DNA of 64,000 nt from Alitta virens (Eukaryota; Annelida; Polychaeta; Phyllodocida; Nereididae): assembly GCA_932294295.1 (NCBI GenBank), contig OW028574.1, positions 30,450,145 to 30,514,144 of the forward strand, read 5' to 3'. Positions 15,001 to 28,965 of the stretch are shown piece by piece; the stretch's first letter is position 1; each line of letters opens with the position of its first letter. A program made the position numbers and the translations under genes. A model generated the notes under the pieces. The model saw only the letters and a list, made by a program, of their open reading frames with translations. It searched no databases and was not told the origin of the DNA.

Positions 15001-16330
15001 GCCTCAGATTCTTCTTTGACTGGTGATTCCATTGGGGTTTCAGCTTCGGTAACTTCTATCAAAACTACTTCTTCCACAACTGCCTTCAGTTCTTGGACTG
15101 GTGATTCCAGTGTGGTTTCAGCTTCGGTAACTTCCCATATCACAACTACTTCTTCCACAACTGCCTTCAGTTCTTCTTTGACTGGTGATTCTCTGGTGCA
15201 GCTTGAGCTTCGGTAACTTCTTCTGTCACAACGGCTTCCACAACAGACTCAGGTTCTTCCTTGACTGGTGATTTCAGTGTGGTTTCAGCTTCGGTAAATT
15301 CTATCACAACTACTTCTTCCACAACTGCCTTCAGTTCTTGGACTGGTGATTCCAGTGTGGTTTCAGCTTCGGTAACTTCCTCTATCACAACTACTTCTTC
15401 CACAACTGCCTTCAGTTCTTCTTTGACTGGTGATTCTGGTGCAGCTTGAGCTTCGGTAACTTCTTCTGTCACTATTGCTTGCTCCAGAACAGTTTCAGGC
15501 TCTGACTTGACTGGTGAATCTGGTGCACTGTCAGTTTTTGTAACTTCTTTTGTAACAATTGCTTCTTCCACAACAGAATCACATTCCTCCTGGACTAGCA
15601 ATTCTGGTGCATCTTCAGCTTCTATAACTTTTCTTTCACAATTTCTTTTTTCACAATAGCCTCAGGTTCTTCTTTGACTGGTGACTCTAGTGCAGTTTCA
15701 GTTCCTGCAATTTCTTGTGACACTTATGTTTCTTATACAACTGCCTCAGGTTCTTCTTTGACTGGCGATTCTGGTGCAGTTTCAGCTCCTTTAACTTCTT
15801 CTGTCACAACAGCTTCCACCATAACAGACTCACGTTCTTCGTTGAAGAGCCATTCTGGTCCAACTGCAGCTTCTGCAACAACTGCTATCTTTCACAACAG
15901 CCTCAGGTTCTTCTTTGACTGGTGATTCTGGTGCAGCTTGAGCTTCTGTAACTTCTTCATTTACAATTGCTTCCTCCACAATATCCTCAGGTTCTTTGAC
16001 TGGTGACTCAGGCACTGATTCAGCTTCTGTAACATCTTCAGTCAGGATTGTTTCCTCCACAACAGACATATGTTCTTCTTCGACAGGTGATTCTGGTGCA
16101 TTTGCAATTTCAGTAACTTCTTCTATCACAACTGCTTCTTCCACAACCGACTCACGTTCTTCCTTGAAGAGCTATTCAGGTCCAGCTTCAGTTTCTGGAA
16201 CTTCTTCTGTCACAACGGCTTCCTCCACAACAGACTCACGTCCTTTGACTGGTGATTTTTGAGCAGCTTTAGCTTCTGTAACTTCTTGTGTCACAATTGC
16301 TTTTTCCACAACAGCCTCAGATTCTTCTTT
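1..16330 (-). repeat. Higher-order repeat zone, ~1,311-bp blocks
   Basis: A landmark unit containing gattccattggggtttcag (one base different at 16,329) recurs at 750, 2063, 3295, 4608, 5919, 7232, 8543, 9854, 11165, 12476, 13705, 15016 and 16329. Spacing is 1,311 or 1,313 bp except for two intervals of 1,232 and 1,229 bp, each lacking about one unit. Blocks are near-identical by eye, and pairs of blocks repeat as 2,624-bp super-blocks (for example 3446-5316 and 6070-7940). The zone is therefore recent, homogenised higher-order amplification rather than independent drift of 84-bp units. Confidence 0.9.
12627..13520 (-). pseudogene. Open stretch of the acidic repeat (297 codons)
   Basis: This stretch is longer than its relatives in other 1,311-bp blocks because this block has lost the unit that carries the TAA codon (spacing 1,229 bp). 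It ends ENHQSKKN-stop at the shared 2-bp insertion. Confidence 0.5.
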
Positions 16331-17065
16331 GACTGGTGATTCCATTGGAGTTTCAGCTTCGGTAACTTCTATCACAACTACTTCTTCCACAACTGCCTTC
16401 AGTTCTTGGACTGGTGATTCCAGTGTGGTTTCAGCTTCGGTAACTTCCTCTATCACAACTACTTCTTCCACAACTGCCTTCAGTTCTTCATTGACTGGTG
16501 ATTCTGGTGCAGCTAGAGTTTCGGTGACTTCTTCTGTCACTATTGCTTGCTTCAGACCAGTTTCAGGTTCTGACTTGACTGGTGAATCTGGCGCAGTGTT
16601 AGTTTTCGTAACTTCTTTTGTAACAATTGCCTCTTCCACAACAGACTCACATTCCTCCTGGACTAGCAATTCTGGTGCATCTTCAGCTTCTATAACTTCT
16701 TCAGTCACAATTGCTTTTTCCACAATACACTCAGGTTCTTCTTTGACTGGTGATTCCAGTATGGTTTCACCTTCGGTAACTTCCTTTATCACAACTACTT
16801 CTTCCACAACTGCCTTCAGTTCTTCTTTGACTGGTGATTCTCTGGTGCAGCTTGAGCTTCGGTAACTTCTTCTGTCACAACGGCTTCCACAACACTCAGG
16901 TTCTTCCTTGACTGGTAATTTCAGTGTAGTTTCAGCTTCAGTAACTTCTTCAATCACAACTACTTCTTCCACAACTGCCTTCAGTTCTTGGACTGGTGAT
17001 TCCAGTGTGGTTTCAGCTTCGGTAACTTCCTCTATCACAACTACTTCTTCCACAACTGCCTTCAT
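16172..17065 (-). pseudogene. Open stretch of the acidic repeat (297 codons)
   Basis: Carries the CCGSRCDRRSYRSSSCTR shifted interior and is the first of three related long stretches (also 32.4-33.6 kb and 37.7-39.0 kb). Confidence 0.5.
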
Positions 17066-17884
17066 TTCTTCTTTAACTGGTGATTCTCTGGTGCAGCTTG
17101 AGCTTCGGTAACTTCTTCTGTCACAACGGCTTCCACAACAGACTCAGGTTCTTCCTTGACTGGTGATTTCAGTGTGGTATCAGCTTCGGTAACTTCTATC
17201 ACAACTACTTCTTCCACAACTGCCTTCAGTTCTTGGACTGGTGATTCCAGTGTGGTTTCAGCTTCGGTAACTTCCTCTATCACAACTACTTCTTCCACAA
17301 CTGCCTTCAGTTCTTCTTTGACTGGTGATTCTGGTGCAGCTTGAGTTTCGGTGACTTCTTCTGTCACTATTGCTTCCTTCAGACCAGTTTCCGGTTCTGA
17401 CTTGACTGGTGAATCTGGTGCAGCATCAGTTTTTGTAACTTCTTTTGTAACAATTGCTTCTTCCACAACAGACTCACATTCTTCCTGGACTAGCAATTCT
17501 GGTGCATCTTCAGCTTCTGTAACTTCTTCTGTCACAATTGCTTCTTTCACAATAGCCTCAGGTTCTTCTTTGACTGGTGACTCTAGTGCAGTTTCAGTTC
17601 CTGCAATTTCTTGTGTCACTTATGTTTCTTATACAACTGCCTCAGGTTCTTCTTTGACTGGCAATAATGGTGCAGTTTTAGCTTCTTTATCTTCTTCTGT
17701 CACAACAGCTTCCACCATAACAGACTCACGTTCTTTGACTGGTGATTCTGGTGCAGCTTGAGCTTCTGTAACTTCTTCATTTACAATTGCTTCCTCCACA
17801 ATATCCTCAGGTTCTTTTTTGCAATTTCAGTAACTTCTTCTATCACAACTGCTTCTTCCACAACCGACTCACATTCTTCCTTGA

Positions 17885-18215
17885 GTGTGTGTGTGTGTGT
17901 GAGTTATTGTTTAACGCCTCATCAGCACCTGAGTGGGCTATGTAGAGGCTCTCTAGGTTAAGATTGATTAACTATATTTGGTAGTAGAAACCAGAAGCAT
18001 ATAAATAATCAATAATTGTCTGGGTTGGATATCTGGTAAAGAGATGTTGTAAGGTATTAGCTTGAAACAAAGGTCTTCTAAAGTGTTGTAAGTGGCTGCA
18101 ATCTAATAAAATATGTTTGATTGTTAGGGGGCACCGACAACTCTGGCATACCGGTGCCGGTTCATTGACTAAAATGTGTAAATGTGTAAGTCTTGAATGT
18201 CCTATGAGGCATCTG
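17885..18215 (-). mobile_element. 331-bp 5'-truncated I-group retrotransposon, array copy 1
   Basis: Reverse complement of the 3' end of the retrotransposon at 51,593-55,144 (its positions about 54,815-55,144): the last RNase H/zinc-motif codons, the 3' UTR and the AC-repeat tail, seen here as GT repeats. It is flanked by the direct repeat acattcttccttga at 17,871-17,884 and 18,216-18,229, a 14-bp target-site duplication of an 84-bp unit. The element lies in the same sense as the minus-strand repeat frame. Confidence 0.93.
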
Positions 18216-18948
18216 ACATTCTTCCTTGAAGAGCAATTCAGGTCCAGCTTCAGTTTCTGTAACTTCTTCTGTCACAACGGCTTCCTCCACAACAGACTCA
18301 CATCCTTTGACTGGTGATATTTGAACAGCTTTAGCTTCTGTAACTTTTTGTGTCACAATTGCTTTTTCCACAACAGCCTCAGATTCTTCTTTGACTGGTG
18401 ATTCCATTGGGGTTTCAGCTTCGGTAGCTTCTATCACAACTACTTCTTCCACAACTGCCTTCAGTTCTTCTTTGACTGGTGACTCTAGTGCAGTTTCAGC
18501 TCCTGCAATTTCTTGTGTCACTAATGTTTCTTATACAACTGCCTCAGGTTCTTCTTTGACTGGCGATTCTGGTGCACTTTCAGCTTCTTTAACTTCTTCT
18601 GTCACAACAGCTTCCACCATAACAGACTCACGTTCTTCGTTGAAGAGCCATTCTGGACCAGCTGCAGCTTCTGCAACAACTGCTATCTTTCACAACAGCC
18701 TCAGGTTCTTCTTTGACTGGTGATTCTGGTGCAGCTTGAGCTTCTGTAACTTCTTCATTTACAATTGCTTCCTCCACAATATCCTCAGGTTCTTTGACTG
18801 GTGACTCAGGCGCTGATTCAGCTTCTGTAACATCTTCAGTCAGGATTGTTTCCTCCACAACAGACACATGTTCTTCTTCAACTGGTGATTCTGGTGCATT
18901 TGCAATTTCAGTAACTTCTTCTATCACAACTGCTTCTTCCACAACCGA

Positions 18949-19006
18949 CAGCTGAAACAGCATCAGAATCACCAGTCAAAGAAGAACTGAAGGAAGAAGC
19001 AGTTGT
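18949..19006 (+). repeat. 58-bp inverted array segment, copy 1
   Basis: Inside the array the orientation flips for 58 bp: the plus strand suddenly reads the normally minus-strand motif caccagtcaaagaagaactg. The direct repeat ttcttccacaaccgac flanks both sides. Its reverse complement matches 42,309-42,366 at 57 of 58 positions. Confidence 0.88.
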
Positions 19007-19852
19007 TTCTTCCACAACCGACTCACATTCTTCCTTGAAGAGCAATTCAGGTCCAGCTTCGGTTTCTGTAACTTCCTCTGTCACACCGGCTTCCTCCACA
19101 ACAGACTCACGTCCCTTGACTGGTGATCTTTGAGCAGCTTTAGCTTTTGTAATTTCTTGTGGCATAATTGCTTGTTCCACAACAGCCTCAGGTTCTTCTT
19201 TGACTTGTGATTCCAGTGTGATCTCAGCTTTGGTAACTTCCTCTATCACAACTACTTCTTCCACAACTGCCTTCATTTCTTCTTTAACTGGTGATTCTCT
19301 GGTGCAGCTTGAGTTTCGGTGACTTCTTCTGTCACTATTGCTTCCTTCAGACCAGTTTCCGGTTCTGACTTGACTGGTGAATCTGGTGCAGCGTCAGTTT
19401 TTGTAACTTCTTTTGTAACAATTGCTTCTTCCACAACAGACTCACATTCTTCCTGGACTAGCAATTCTGGTGCATCTTCAGCTTCTGTAACTTCTTCTGT
19501 CACAATTGCTTCTTTCACAATAGCCTCAGGTTCTTCTTTGACTGGTGACTCTAGTGCAGTTTCAGTTCCTGCAATTTCTTGTGTCACTTATGTTTCTTAT
19601 ACAACTGCCTCAGGTTCTTCTTTGACTGGCAATAATGGTGCAGTTTTAGCTTCTTTATCTTCTTCTGTCACAACAGCTTCCACCATAACAGACTCACGTT
19701 CTTTGACTGGTGATTCTGGTGCAGCTTGAGCTTCTGTAACTTCTTCATTTACAATTGCTTCCTCCACAATATCCTCAGGTTCTTTTTTGCAATTTCAGTA
19801 ACTTCTTCTATCACAACTGCTTCTTCCACAACCGACTCACATTCTTCCTTGA

Positions 19853-20183
19853 GTGTGTGTGTGTGTGTGAGTTATTGTTTAACGCCTCATCAGCACCTGA
19901 GTGGGCTATGTAGAGGCTCTCTAGGTTAAGATTGATTAACTATATTTGGTAGTAGAAACCAGAAGCATATAAATAATCAATAATTGTCTGGGTTGGATAT
20001 CTGGTAAAGAGATGTTGTAAGGTATTAGCTTGAAACAAAGGTCTTCTAAAGTGTTGTAAGTGGCTGCAATCTAATAAAATATGTTTGATTGTTAGGGGGC
20101 ACCGACAACTCTGGCATACCGGTGCCGGTTCATTGACTAAAATGTGTAAATGTGTAAGTCTTGAATGTCCTATGAGGCATCTG
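19853..20183 (-). mobile_element. 331-bp retrotransposon fragment, array copy 2
   Basis: Same length, truncation point and flanking 14-bp duplication as the copy 1,968 bp to the left, and identical to it by eye. It arose by block duplication, not by a new insertion. Confidence 0.93.
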
Positions 20184-20997
20184 ACATTCTTCCTTGAAGA
20201 GCAATTCAGGTCCAGCTTCAGTTTCTGTAACTTCTTCTGTCACAATGGCTTCCTCCACAACAGACTCACATCCTTTGACTGGTGATATTTGAACAGCTTT
20301 AGCTTCTGTAACTTTTTGTGTCACAATTGCTTTTTCCACAACAGCCTCAGATTCTTCTTTGACTGGTGATTCCATTGGGGTTTCAGCTTCGGTAGCTTCT
20401 ATCACAACTACTTCTTCTACAACTGCCTTCAGTTCTTGGACTGGTGATTCCAGTGTGGCTTCAGCTTCGGTAACTTCCTCTATCACAACTACTTCTTCCA
20501 CAACTGCCTTCAGTTCTTATTTGACTGGTGACTCTAGTGCAGTTTCAGCTCCTGCAATTTCTTGTGTCACTAATGTTTCTTATACAACTGCCTCAGGTTC
20601 TTCTTTGACTGGCGATTCTGGTGCACTTTCAGCTTCTTTAACTTCTTCTGTCACAACAGCTTCCACCATAACAGACTCACGTTCTTCGTTGAAGAGCCAT
20701 TCTGGACCAACTGCAGCTTCTGCAACAACTGCTATCTTTCACAACAGCCTCAGGTTCTTCTTTGACTGGTGATTCTGGTGCAGCTTGAGCTTCTGTAACT
20801 TCTTCATTTACAATTGCTTCCTCCACAATATCCTCAGGTTCTTTGACTGGTGACTCAGGCGCTGATTCAGCTTCTGTAACATCTTCAGTCAGGATTGTTT
20901 CCTCCACAACAGACACATGTTCTTCTTCAACTGGTGATTCTGGTGCATTTGCAATTTCAGTAACTTCTTCTATCACAACTGCTTCTTCCACAAACGA

Positions 20998-21055
20998 CAG
21001 CTGAAACAGCATCAGAATCACCAGTCAAAGAAGAACTGAAGGAAGAAGCAGTTGT
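20998..21055 (+). repeat. 58-bp inverted array segment, copy 2
   Basis: As copy 1; the left flank reads caaacgac instead of caaccgac. Confidence 0.88.
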
Positions 21056-22539
21056 TTCTTCCACAACCGACTCACATTCTTCCTTGAAGAGCAATTCAGG
21101 TCCAGCTTCGGTTTCTGTAACTTCTTCTGTCACACCGGCTTCCTCCACAACAGACTCACGTCCCTTGACTGGTGATCTTTGAGCAGCTTTAGCTTTTGTA
21201 ATTTCTTGTGTCATAATTGCTTGTTCCACAACAGCCTCAGGTTCTTCTTTGACTTGTGATTCCAGTGTGATCTCAGCTTTGGTAACTTCCTCTATCACAA
21301 CTACTTCTTCCGCCGTCAGTTCTTCTTTGACTGGTCATTCTGGTGCAGCTTGAGCTTCTGTAACTTCTTCATTAACAATTGCTTCCTCCACAATATCCTC
21401 AGGTTCTTTGACTGGTGACTCAGGCGCTGATTCAGCTTCTGTAACATCTTCAGTCAGGATTGTTTCCTCCACAACAGACATATGTTCTTCTTCGACTGTT
21501 GATTTTGGTGCATTTGCATTTTCAGTAACTTCTTCTATCACAACTGCTTCTTCCACAACTGACTCACATTCTTCCTTGAAGAGCAATTCAGGTCCAGTTT
21601 CTGTTTCTGTAACTTCTTCTGTCACAACGGCTTCCTCCACAACATACTCACGTTGTTTGACTGGTGATTTTTGAGCAGCTTTAGCTTCTGTAACTTCTTG
21701 TGTCACAATTGCTTTTTCCACAACAGCCTCAGATTCTTTTTGACTGGTGATTCCATTCGGGTTTCAGCTTCGGTAACTTCTATCACAACTACTTCTTCCA
21801 CAACTGCCTTCAGTTCTTGGACTGGTGATTCCAGTGTGGTTTCAGCTTCGGTAACTTCCTCTATCACAACTACTTCTTCCACAACTGCCTTCAGTTCTTC
21901 TTTGACTGGTGATTCTCTGGTGCAACTTGAGCTTTGGCAACTTCTTCTGTCACAACGGCTTCCACAACAGACTCAGGTTCTTCCTTGACTGGTGTTTTCA
22001 GTGTGGTTTCAGCTTCGGTAACTTCTATCACAACTACTTCTTCCACAACTGCCTTCAGTTCTTTGACTGGTGACTGTAGTGCAGTTTCAGCTCCTGCAAT
22101 TTCTTGTGTCACTAATGTTTCTTATACAACTGCCTCAGGTTCTTCTTTGACTGGCGATTCTGGTGCACTTTCAGCTTCTTTAACTTCTTCTGTCACAACA
22201 GCTTCCACCATAACAGACTCACGTTCTTCGTTGAAGAGCCATTCTGGACCAACTGCAGCTTCTGCAACAACTGCTATCTTTCACAACAGCCTCAGGTTCT
22301 TCTTTGACTGGTGATTCTGGTGCAGCTTGAGCTTCTGTAACTTCTTCATTTACAATTGCTTGCTCCACAATATCCTCAGGTTCTTTGACTGGTGACTCAG
22401 GCGCTGATTCAGCTTCTGTAACATCTTCAGTCAGGATTGTTTCCTCCACAACAGACACATGTTCTTCTTCAACTGGTGATTCTGGTGCATTTGCAATTTC
22501 AGTAACTTCTTCTATCACAACTGCTTCTTCCACAACCGA

Positions 22540-22597
22540 CAGCTGAAACAGAATCAGAATCACCAGTCAAAGAAGAACTGAAGGAAGAAGCAGTTGT
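22540..22597 (+). repeat. 58-bp inverted array segment, copy 3
   Basis: As copy 1, with the private change cagaatcag in place of cagcatcag. Confidence 0.88.
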
Positions 22598-24411
22598 TTC
22601 TTCCACAACCGACTCACATTCTTCCTTGAAGAGCAATTCAGGTCCAGCTTCGGTTTCTGTAACTTCCTCTGTAACACCGGCTTCCTCCACAACAGACTCA
22701 CATCCCTTGACTGGTGATCTTTGAGCAGCTTTAGCTTTTGTAATTTCTTGTGTCATAATTGCTTGTTCCACAACAGCCTCAGGTTCTTCTTTGACTTGTG
22801 ATTCCAGTGTGATCTCAGCTTTGGTAACTTCCTCTATCACAACTACTTCTTCCGCCGTCAGTTCTTCTTTGACTGGTGATTCTGGTGCAGCTTGAGCTTC
22901 TGTAACTTCTTCATTAACAATTGCTTCCTCCACAATATCCTCAGGTTCTTTGACTGGTGACTCAGGCGCTGATTCAGCTTCTGTAACATCTTCAGTCAGG
23001 ATTGTTTCCTCCACAACAGACATATGTTCTTCTTCGACTGTTGATTCTGGTGCATTTGCAATTTCAGTAACTTCTTCTATCACAACTGCTTCTTCCACAA
23101 CTGACTCACATTCTTCCTTGAAGAGCAATTCAGGTCCAGTTTCCGTTTCTGTAACTTCTTCTGTCACAACGGCTTCCTCCACAACATACTCACGTTGTTT
23201 GACTGGTGATTCTTGAGCAGCTTTAGCTTCTGTAACTTCTTGTGTCACAATGGCTTTTTCCACAACAGCCTCAGATTCTTTTTGACTGGTGATTCCATTC
23301 GGGTTTCAGCTTCGGTAACTTCTATCACAACTACTTCTTCCACAACTGCCTTCAGTTCTTGGACTGGTGATTCCAGTGTGGTTTCAGCTTCGGTAACTTC
23401 CTCTATCACAACTACTTCTTCCACAACTGCCTTCAGTTCTTCTTTGACTGGTGATTCTCTGGTGCAGCTTGAGCTTTGGTAACTTCTTCTGTCACAACGG
23501 CTTCAACAACAGACTCAGGTTCTTCCTTGACTGGTGTTTTCAGTGTGGTTTCAGCTTCGGTAACTTCTATCACAACTACTTCTTCCACAACTGCCTTCAG
23601 TTCTTGGACTGGTGATTCCAGTGTGGTTTCAGCTTCGGTAACTTCCTCTATCACAACTACTTCTTCCACAACTGCCTTCAGTTCTTCTTTGACTGGTGAT
23701 TCTGGTGCAGCTTGAGCTTCGGTAACTTCTTCTGTCACTATTGCTTGCTCCAGAACAGTTTCAGGCTCTGACTTGACTGGTGAATCTGGTGCACTGTCAG
23801 TTTTTGTAACTTCTTTTGTAACAATTGCTTCTTCCACAACAGAATCACATTCCTCCTGGACTAGCAATTCTGGTGCATCTTCAGCTTCTATAACTTCTTC
23901 TTTCACAATTTCTTCTTTCACAATAGCCTCAGGTTCTTTGACTGGTGACTCTAGTGCAGTTTCAGTTCCTGCAATTTCTTGTGACACTTATGTTTCTTAT
24001 ACAACTGCCTCAGGTTCTTCTTTGACTGGCGATTCTGGTGCAGTTTCAGCTCCTTTAATTTCTTCTGTCACAACAGCTTCCACCATAACAGACTCACGTT
24101 CTTCGTTGAAGAGCCATTCTGGTCCAACTGCAGCTTCTGCAACAACTGCTATCTTCCACAACAGCCTCAGGTTATTTGACTGGTGATTCTGGTGCAGCTT
24201 GAGCTTCTGTAACTTCTTCATTTACAATTGCTTCCTCCACAATATCCTCAGGTTCTTTGACTGGTGACTCAGGCGCTGATTCAGCTTCTGTAACATCTTC
24301 AGTCAGGATTGTTTCCTCCACAACAGACACATGTTCTTTTTCGACTGGTGATTCTGGTGCATTTGCAATTTCAGTAACTTCTTCTATCACAACTGCTTCT
24401 TCCACAACCGA

Positions 24412-24469
24412 CAGCTGAAACAGCATCAGAATCACCAGTCAAAGAAGAAATGAAGGAAGAAGCAGTTGT
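24412..24469 (+). repeat. 58-bp inverted array segment, copy 4
   Basis: As copy 1, with the private change gaagaaatgaagg in place of gaagaactgaagg. Confidence 0.88.
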
Positions 24470-27278
24470 TTCTTCCACAACCGACTCACATTCTTCCTTG
24501 AAGAGCAATTCAGGTCCAGCTTCGGTTTCTGTAACTTCCTCTGTCACACCGGCTTCCTCCACAACAGACTCACGTCCCTTGACTGGTGATCTTTGAGCAG
24601 CTTTAGCTTTTGTAATTTCTTGTGTCATAATTGCTTGTTCCACAACAGCCTCAGGTTCTTCTTTCACTTGTGATTCCAGTGTGATCTCAGCTTTGGTAAC
24701 TTCCTCTATCACAACTACTTCTTCCGCCGTCAGTTCTTCTTTGACTGGTGATTCTGGTGCAGCTTGAGCTTCTGTAACTTCTTCATTAACAATTGCTTCC
24801 TCCACAATATCCTCAGGTTCTTTGACTGGTGACTCAGGCGCTGATTCAGCTTCTGTAACATCTTCAGTCAGGATTGTTTCCTCCACAACAGACATATGTT
24901 CTTCTTCGACTGGTGATTCTGGTGCATTTGCAATTTCAGTAACTTCTTCTATCACAACTGCTTCTTCCACAACTGACTCACATTCTTCCTTGAAGAGCAA
25001 TTCAGGTCCAGTTTCCGTTTCTGTAACTTCTTCTGTCACAACGGCTTCCTCCACAACATACTCACGTTGTTTGACTGGTGATTCTTGAGCAGCTTTAGCT
25101 TCTGTAACTTCTTGTGTCACAATTGCTTTTTCCACAACAGCCTCAGATTCTTTTTGACTGGTGATTCCATTCGGGTTTCAGCTTCGGTAACTTCTATCAC
25201 AACTACTTCTTCCACAACTGCCTTCAGTTCTTGGACTGGTGATTCCAGTGTGGTTTCAGCTTCGGTAACTTCCTCTATCACAACTACTTCTTCCACAACT
25301 GCCTTCAGTTCTTCTTTGACTGGTGATTCTCTGGTGCAGCTTGAGCTTTGGTAACTTCTTCTGTCACAACGGCTTCCACAACAGACTCAGGTTCTTCCTT
25401 GACTGGTGTTTTCAGTGTGGTTTCAGCTTCGGTAACTTCTATCACAACTACTTCTTCCACAACTGCCTTCAGTTCTTGGACTGGTGATTCCAGTGTGGTT
25501 TCAGCTTCGGTAACTTCCTCTATCACAACTACTTCTTCCACAACTGCCTTCAGTTCTTCTTTGACTGGTGATTCTGGTGCAGCTTGAGCTTCGGTAACTT
25601 CTTCTGTCACTATTGCTTGCTCCAGAACAGTTTCAGGCTCTGACTTGACTGGTGAATCTGGTGCACTGTCAGTTTTTGTAACTTCTTTTGTAACAATTGC
25701 TTCTTCCACAACAGAATCACATTCCTCCTGGACTAGCAATTCTGGTGCATCTTCAGCTTCTATAACTTCTTCTTTCACAATTTCTTCTTTCACAATAGCC
25801 TCAGGTTCTTCTTTGACTGGTGACTCTAGTGCAGTTTCAGTTCCTGCAATTTCTTGTGACACTTATGTTTCTTATACAACTGCCTCAGGTTCTTCTTTGA
25901 CTGGCGATTCTGGTGCAGTTTCAGCTCCTTTAATTTCTTCTGTCACAACAGCTTCCACCATAACAGACTCACGTTCTTCGTTGAAGAGCCATTCTGGTCC
26001 AACTGCAGCTTCTGCAACAACTGCTATCTTCCACAACAGCCTCAGGTTATTTGACTGGTGATTCTGGTGCAGCTTGAGCTTCTGTAACTTCTTCATTTAC
26101 AATTGCTTCCTCCACAATATCCTCAGGTTCTTTGACTGGTGACCCAGGCGCTGATTCAGCTTCTGTAACATCTTCAGTCAGGATTGTTTCCTCCACAACA
26201 GACACATGTTCTTCTTCGACTGGTGATTCTGGTGCATTTGCAATTTCAGTAACTTCTTCTATCACAACTGCTTCTTTCACAACTTACTCACATTCTTCCT
26301 TGAAGAGCAATTCAGGTCCAGTTTCCGTTTCAGTAACTTCTTCTGTCACAACGGCTTCCTCCACAACATACTCACGTCCTTTGACTGGTTATTTTTGAGC
26401 AGCTTTAGCTTCTGTAACTTCTTGTGTCACAATTGCTTTTCCCACAACAGCCTCAGATTCTTCTTTGACTGGTGATTCCATTGGGGTTTCAGCTTCGGTA
26501 ACTTCTATCACAACTACTTCTTCCACAACTGCCTTCAGTTCTTGGACTGGTGATTCCAGTGTGGTTTCAGCTTCGGTAACTTCCCATATCACAACTACTT
26601 CTTCCACAACTGCCTTCAGTTCTTCTTTGACTGGTGATTCTCTGGTGCAGCTTGAGCTTCGGTAACTTCTTCTGTCACAACGGCTTCCACAACAGACTCA
26701 GATTCTTCCTTGACTGGTGATTTCAGTGTGGTTTCAGCTTCGGTAAATTCTATCACAACTACTTCTTCCACAACTGCCTTCAGTTCTTGGACTGGTGATT
26801 CCAGTGTGGTTTCAGCTTCGGTAACTTCCTCTATCACAACTACTTCTTCCACAACTGCCTTCAGTTCTTCTTTGACTGGTGATTCTGGTGCAGCTTGAGC
26901 TTCGGTAACTTCTTCTGTCACTATTGCTTGCTCCAGAACAGTTTCAGGCTCTGACTTGACTGGTGAATCTGGTGCACTGTCAGTTTTTGTAACTTCTTTT
27001 GTAACAATTGCTTCTTCCACAACAGAATCACATTCCTCCTGGACTAGCAATTCTGGTGCATCTTCAGCTTCTATAACTTTTCTTTCACAATTTCTTTTTT
27101 CACAATAGCCTCAGGTTCTTCTTTGACTGGTGACTCTAGTGCAGTTTCAGTTCCTGCAATTTCTTGTGACACTTATGTTTCTTATACAACTGCCTCAGGT
27201 TCTTCTTTGACTGGCGATTCTGGTGCAGTTTCAGCTCCTTTAACTTCTTCTGTCACAACAGGTTCCACCATAACAGAC

Positions 27279-28250
27279 TCACGTTCTTCGTTGAAGAGCC
27301 ATTCTGGTCCAACTGCAGCTTCTGCAACAACTGCTATCTTTCACAACAGCCTCAGGTTCTTCTTTGACTGGTGATTCTGGTGCAGCTTGAGCTTCTGTAA
27401 CTTCTTCATTTACAATTGCTTCCTCCACAATATCCTCAGGTTCTTTGACTGGTGACTCAGGCACTGATTCAGCTTCTGTAACATCTTCAGTCAGGATTGT
27501 TTCCTCCACAACAGACATATGTTCTTCTTCGACAGGTGATTCTGGTGCATTTGCAATTTCAGTAACTTCTTCTATCACAACTGCTTCTTCCACAACCGAC
27601 TCACGTTCTTCCTTGAAGAGCAATTCAGGTCCAGCTTCAGTTTCTGGAACTTCTTCTGTCACAACGGCTTCCTCCACAACAGACTCACGTCCTTTGACTG
27701 GTGATTTTTGAGCAGCTTTAGCTTCTGTAACTTCTTGTGTCACAATTGCTTTTTCCACAACAGCCTCAGATTCTTCTTTGACTGGTGATTCCATTGGAGT
27801 TTCAGCTTCGGTAACTTCTATCACAACTACTTCTTCCACAACTGCCTTCAGTTCTTGGACTGGTGATTCCAGTGTGGTTTCAGCTTCGGTAACTTCCTCT
27901 ATCACAACTACTTCTTCCACAACTGCCTTCAGTTCTTCATTGACTGGTGATTCTGGTGCAGCTAGAGTTTCGGTGACTTCTTCTGTCACTATTGCTTGCT
28001 TCAGACCAGGTTCTGACTTGACTGGTGAATCTGGCGCAGTATTAGTTTTCGTAACTTTTTTTGTAACAATTGCTTCTTCCACAACAGACTCACATTCCTC
28101 CTGGACTAGCAATTCTGGTGCATCTTCAGCTTCTATAACTTCTTCAGTCACAATTGCTTTTTCCACAATACACTCAGGTTCTTCTTTGACTGGTGATTCC
28201 AGTATGGTTTCACCTTCGGTAACTTCCTTTATCACAACTACTTCTTCCAC
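27279..28250 (-). pseudogene. Open stretch of the acidic repeat (323 codons)
   Basis: Uninterrupted repeat frame ending in KDSSCCRSCSWTRMALQRRT-stop. That tail is a frameshifted unit shared with many blocks (for example 251-811, 2796-3356 and 14517-15158). Confidence 0.5.
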
Positions 28251-28907
28251 AACTGCCTTCAGTTCTTCTTTGACTGGTGATTCTCTGGTGCAGCTTGAGC
28301 TTCGATAACTTCTTCTGTCACAACGGCTTCCACAACAGACTCAGGTTCTTCCTTGACTGGTGTTTTCAGTGTGGTTTCAGCTTCGGTAACTTCTATCACA
28401 ACTACTTCTTCCACAACTGCCTTCAGTTCTTTGACTGGTGACTCTAGTGCAGTTTCAGCTCCTGCAATTTCTTGTGTCACTAATGTTTCTTATACAACTG
28501 CCTCAGGTTCTTCTTTGACTGGCGATTCTGGTGCACTTTCAGCTTCTTTAACTTCTTCTGTCACAACAGCTTCCACCATAACAGACTCACGTTCTTCGTT
28601 GAAGAGCCATTCTGGACCAACTGCAGCTTCTGCAACAACTGCTATCTTTCACAACAGCCTCAGGTTCTTCTTTGACTGGTGATTCTGGTGCAGCTTGAGC
28701 TTCTGTAACTTCTTCATTTACAATTGCTTCCTCCACAATATCCTCAGGTTCTTTGACTGGTGACTCAGGCGCTGATTCAGCTTCTGTAACATCTTCAGTC
28801 AGGATTGTTTCCTCCACAACAGACACATGTTCTTCTTCAACTGGTGATTCTGGTGCATTTGCAATTTCAGTAACTTCTTCTATCACAACTGCTTCTTCCA
28901 CAACCGA

Positions 28908-28965
28908 CAGCTGAAACAGCATCAGAATCACCAGTCAAAGAAGAACTGAAGGAAGAAGCAGTTGT
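28908..28965 (+). repeat. 58-bp inverted array segment, copy 5
   Basis: Identical by eye to copy 1 over the segment and both flanks. Confidence 0.88.

Larger units (their letters stand above)
16172..21300 (-). repeat. Array zone with two 1,968-bp blocks carrying a retro-insert
   Basis: Sequence from about 17,350 to 19,320 repeats with a 1,968-bp offset (17,885 matches 19,853; 18,215 matches 20,183). Each block holds one 331-bp retrotransposon fragment and, just before it, a deletion junction where a unit is cut short (the ggttcttttttgcaatttc junction near 17,810 and 19,780). The zone also contains the first two copies of the 58-bp inverted segment. Confidence 0.85.

Noticed and set aside
17758..18317. 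Short plus-strand ORFs running through the retro-insert (also at 19.7, 34.3, 36.8 and 39.7 kb)
   Set aside because: They are the complement of the retrotransposon 3' end plus array sequence, not genes.
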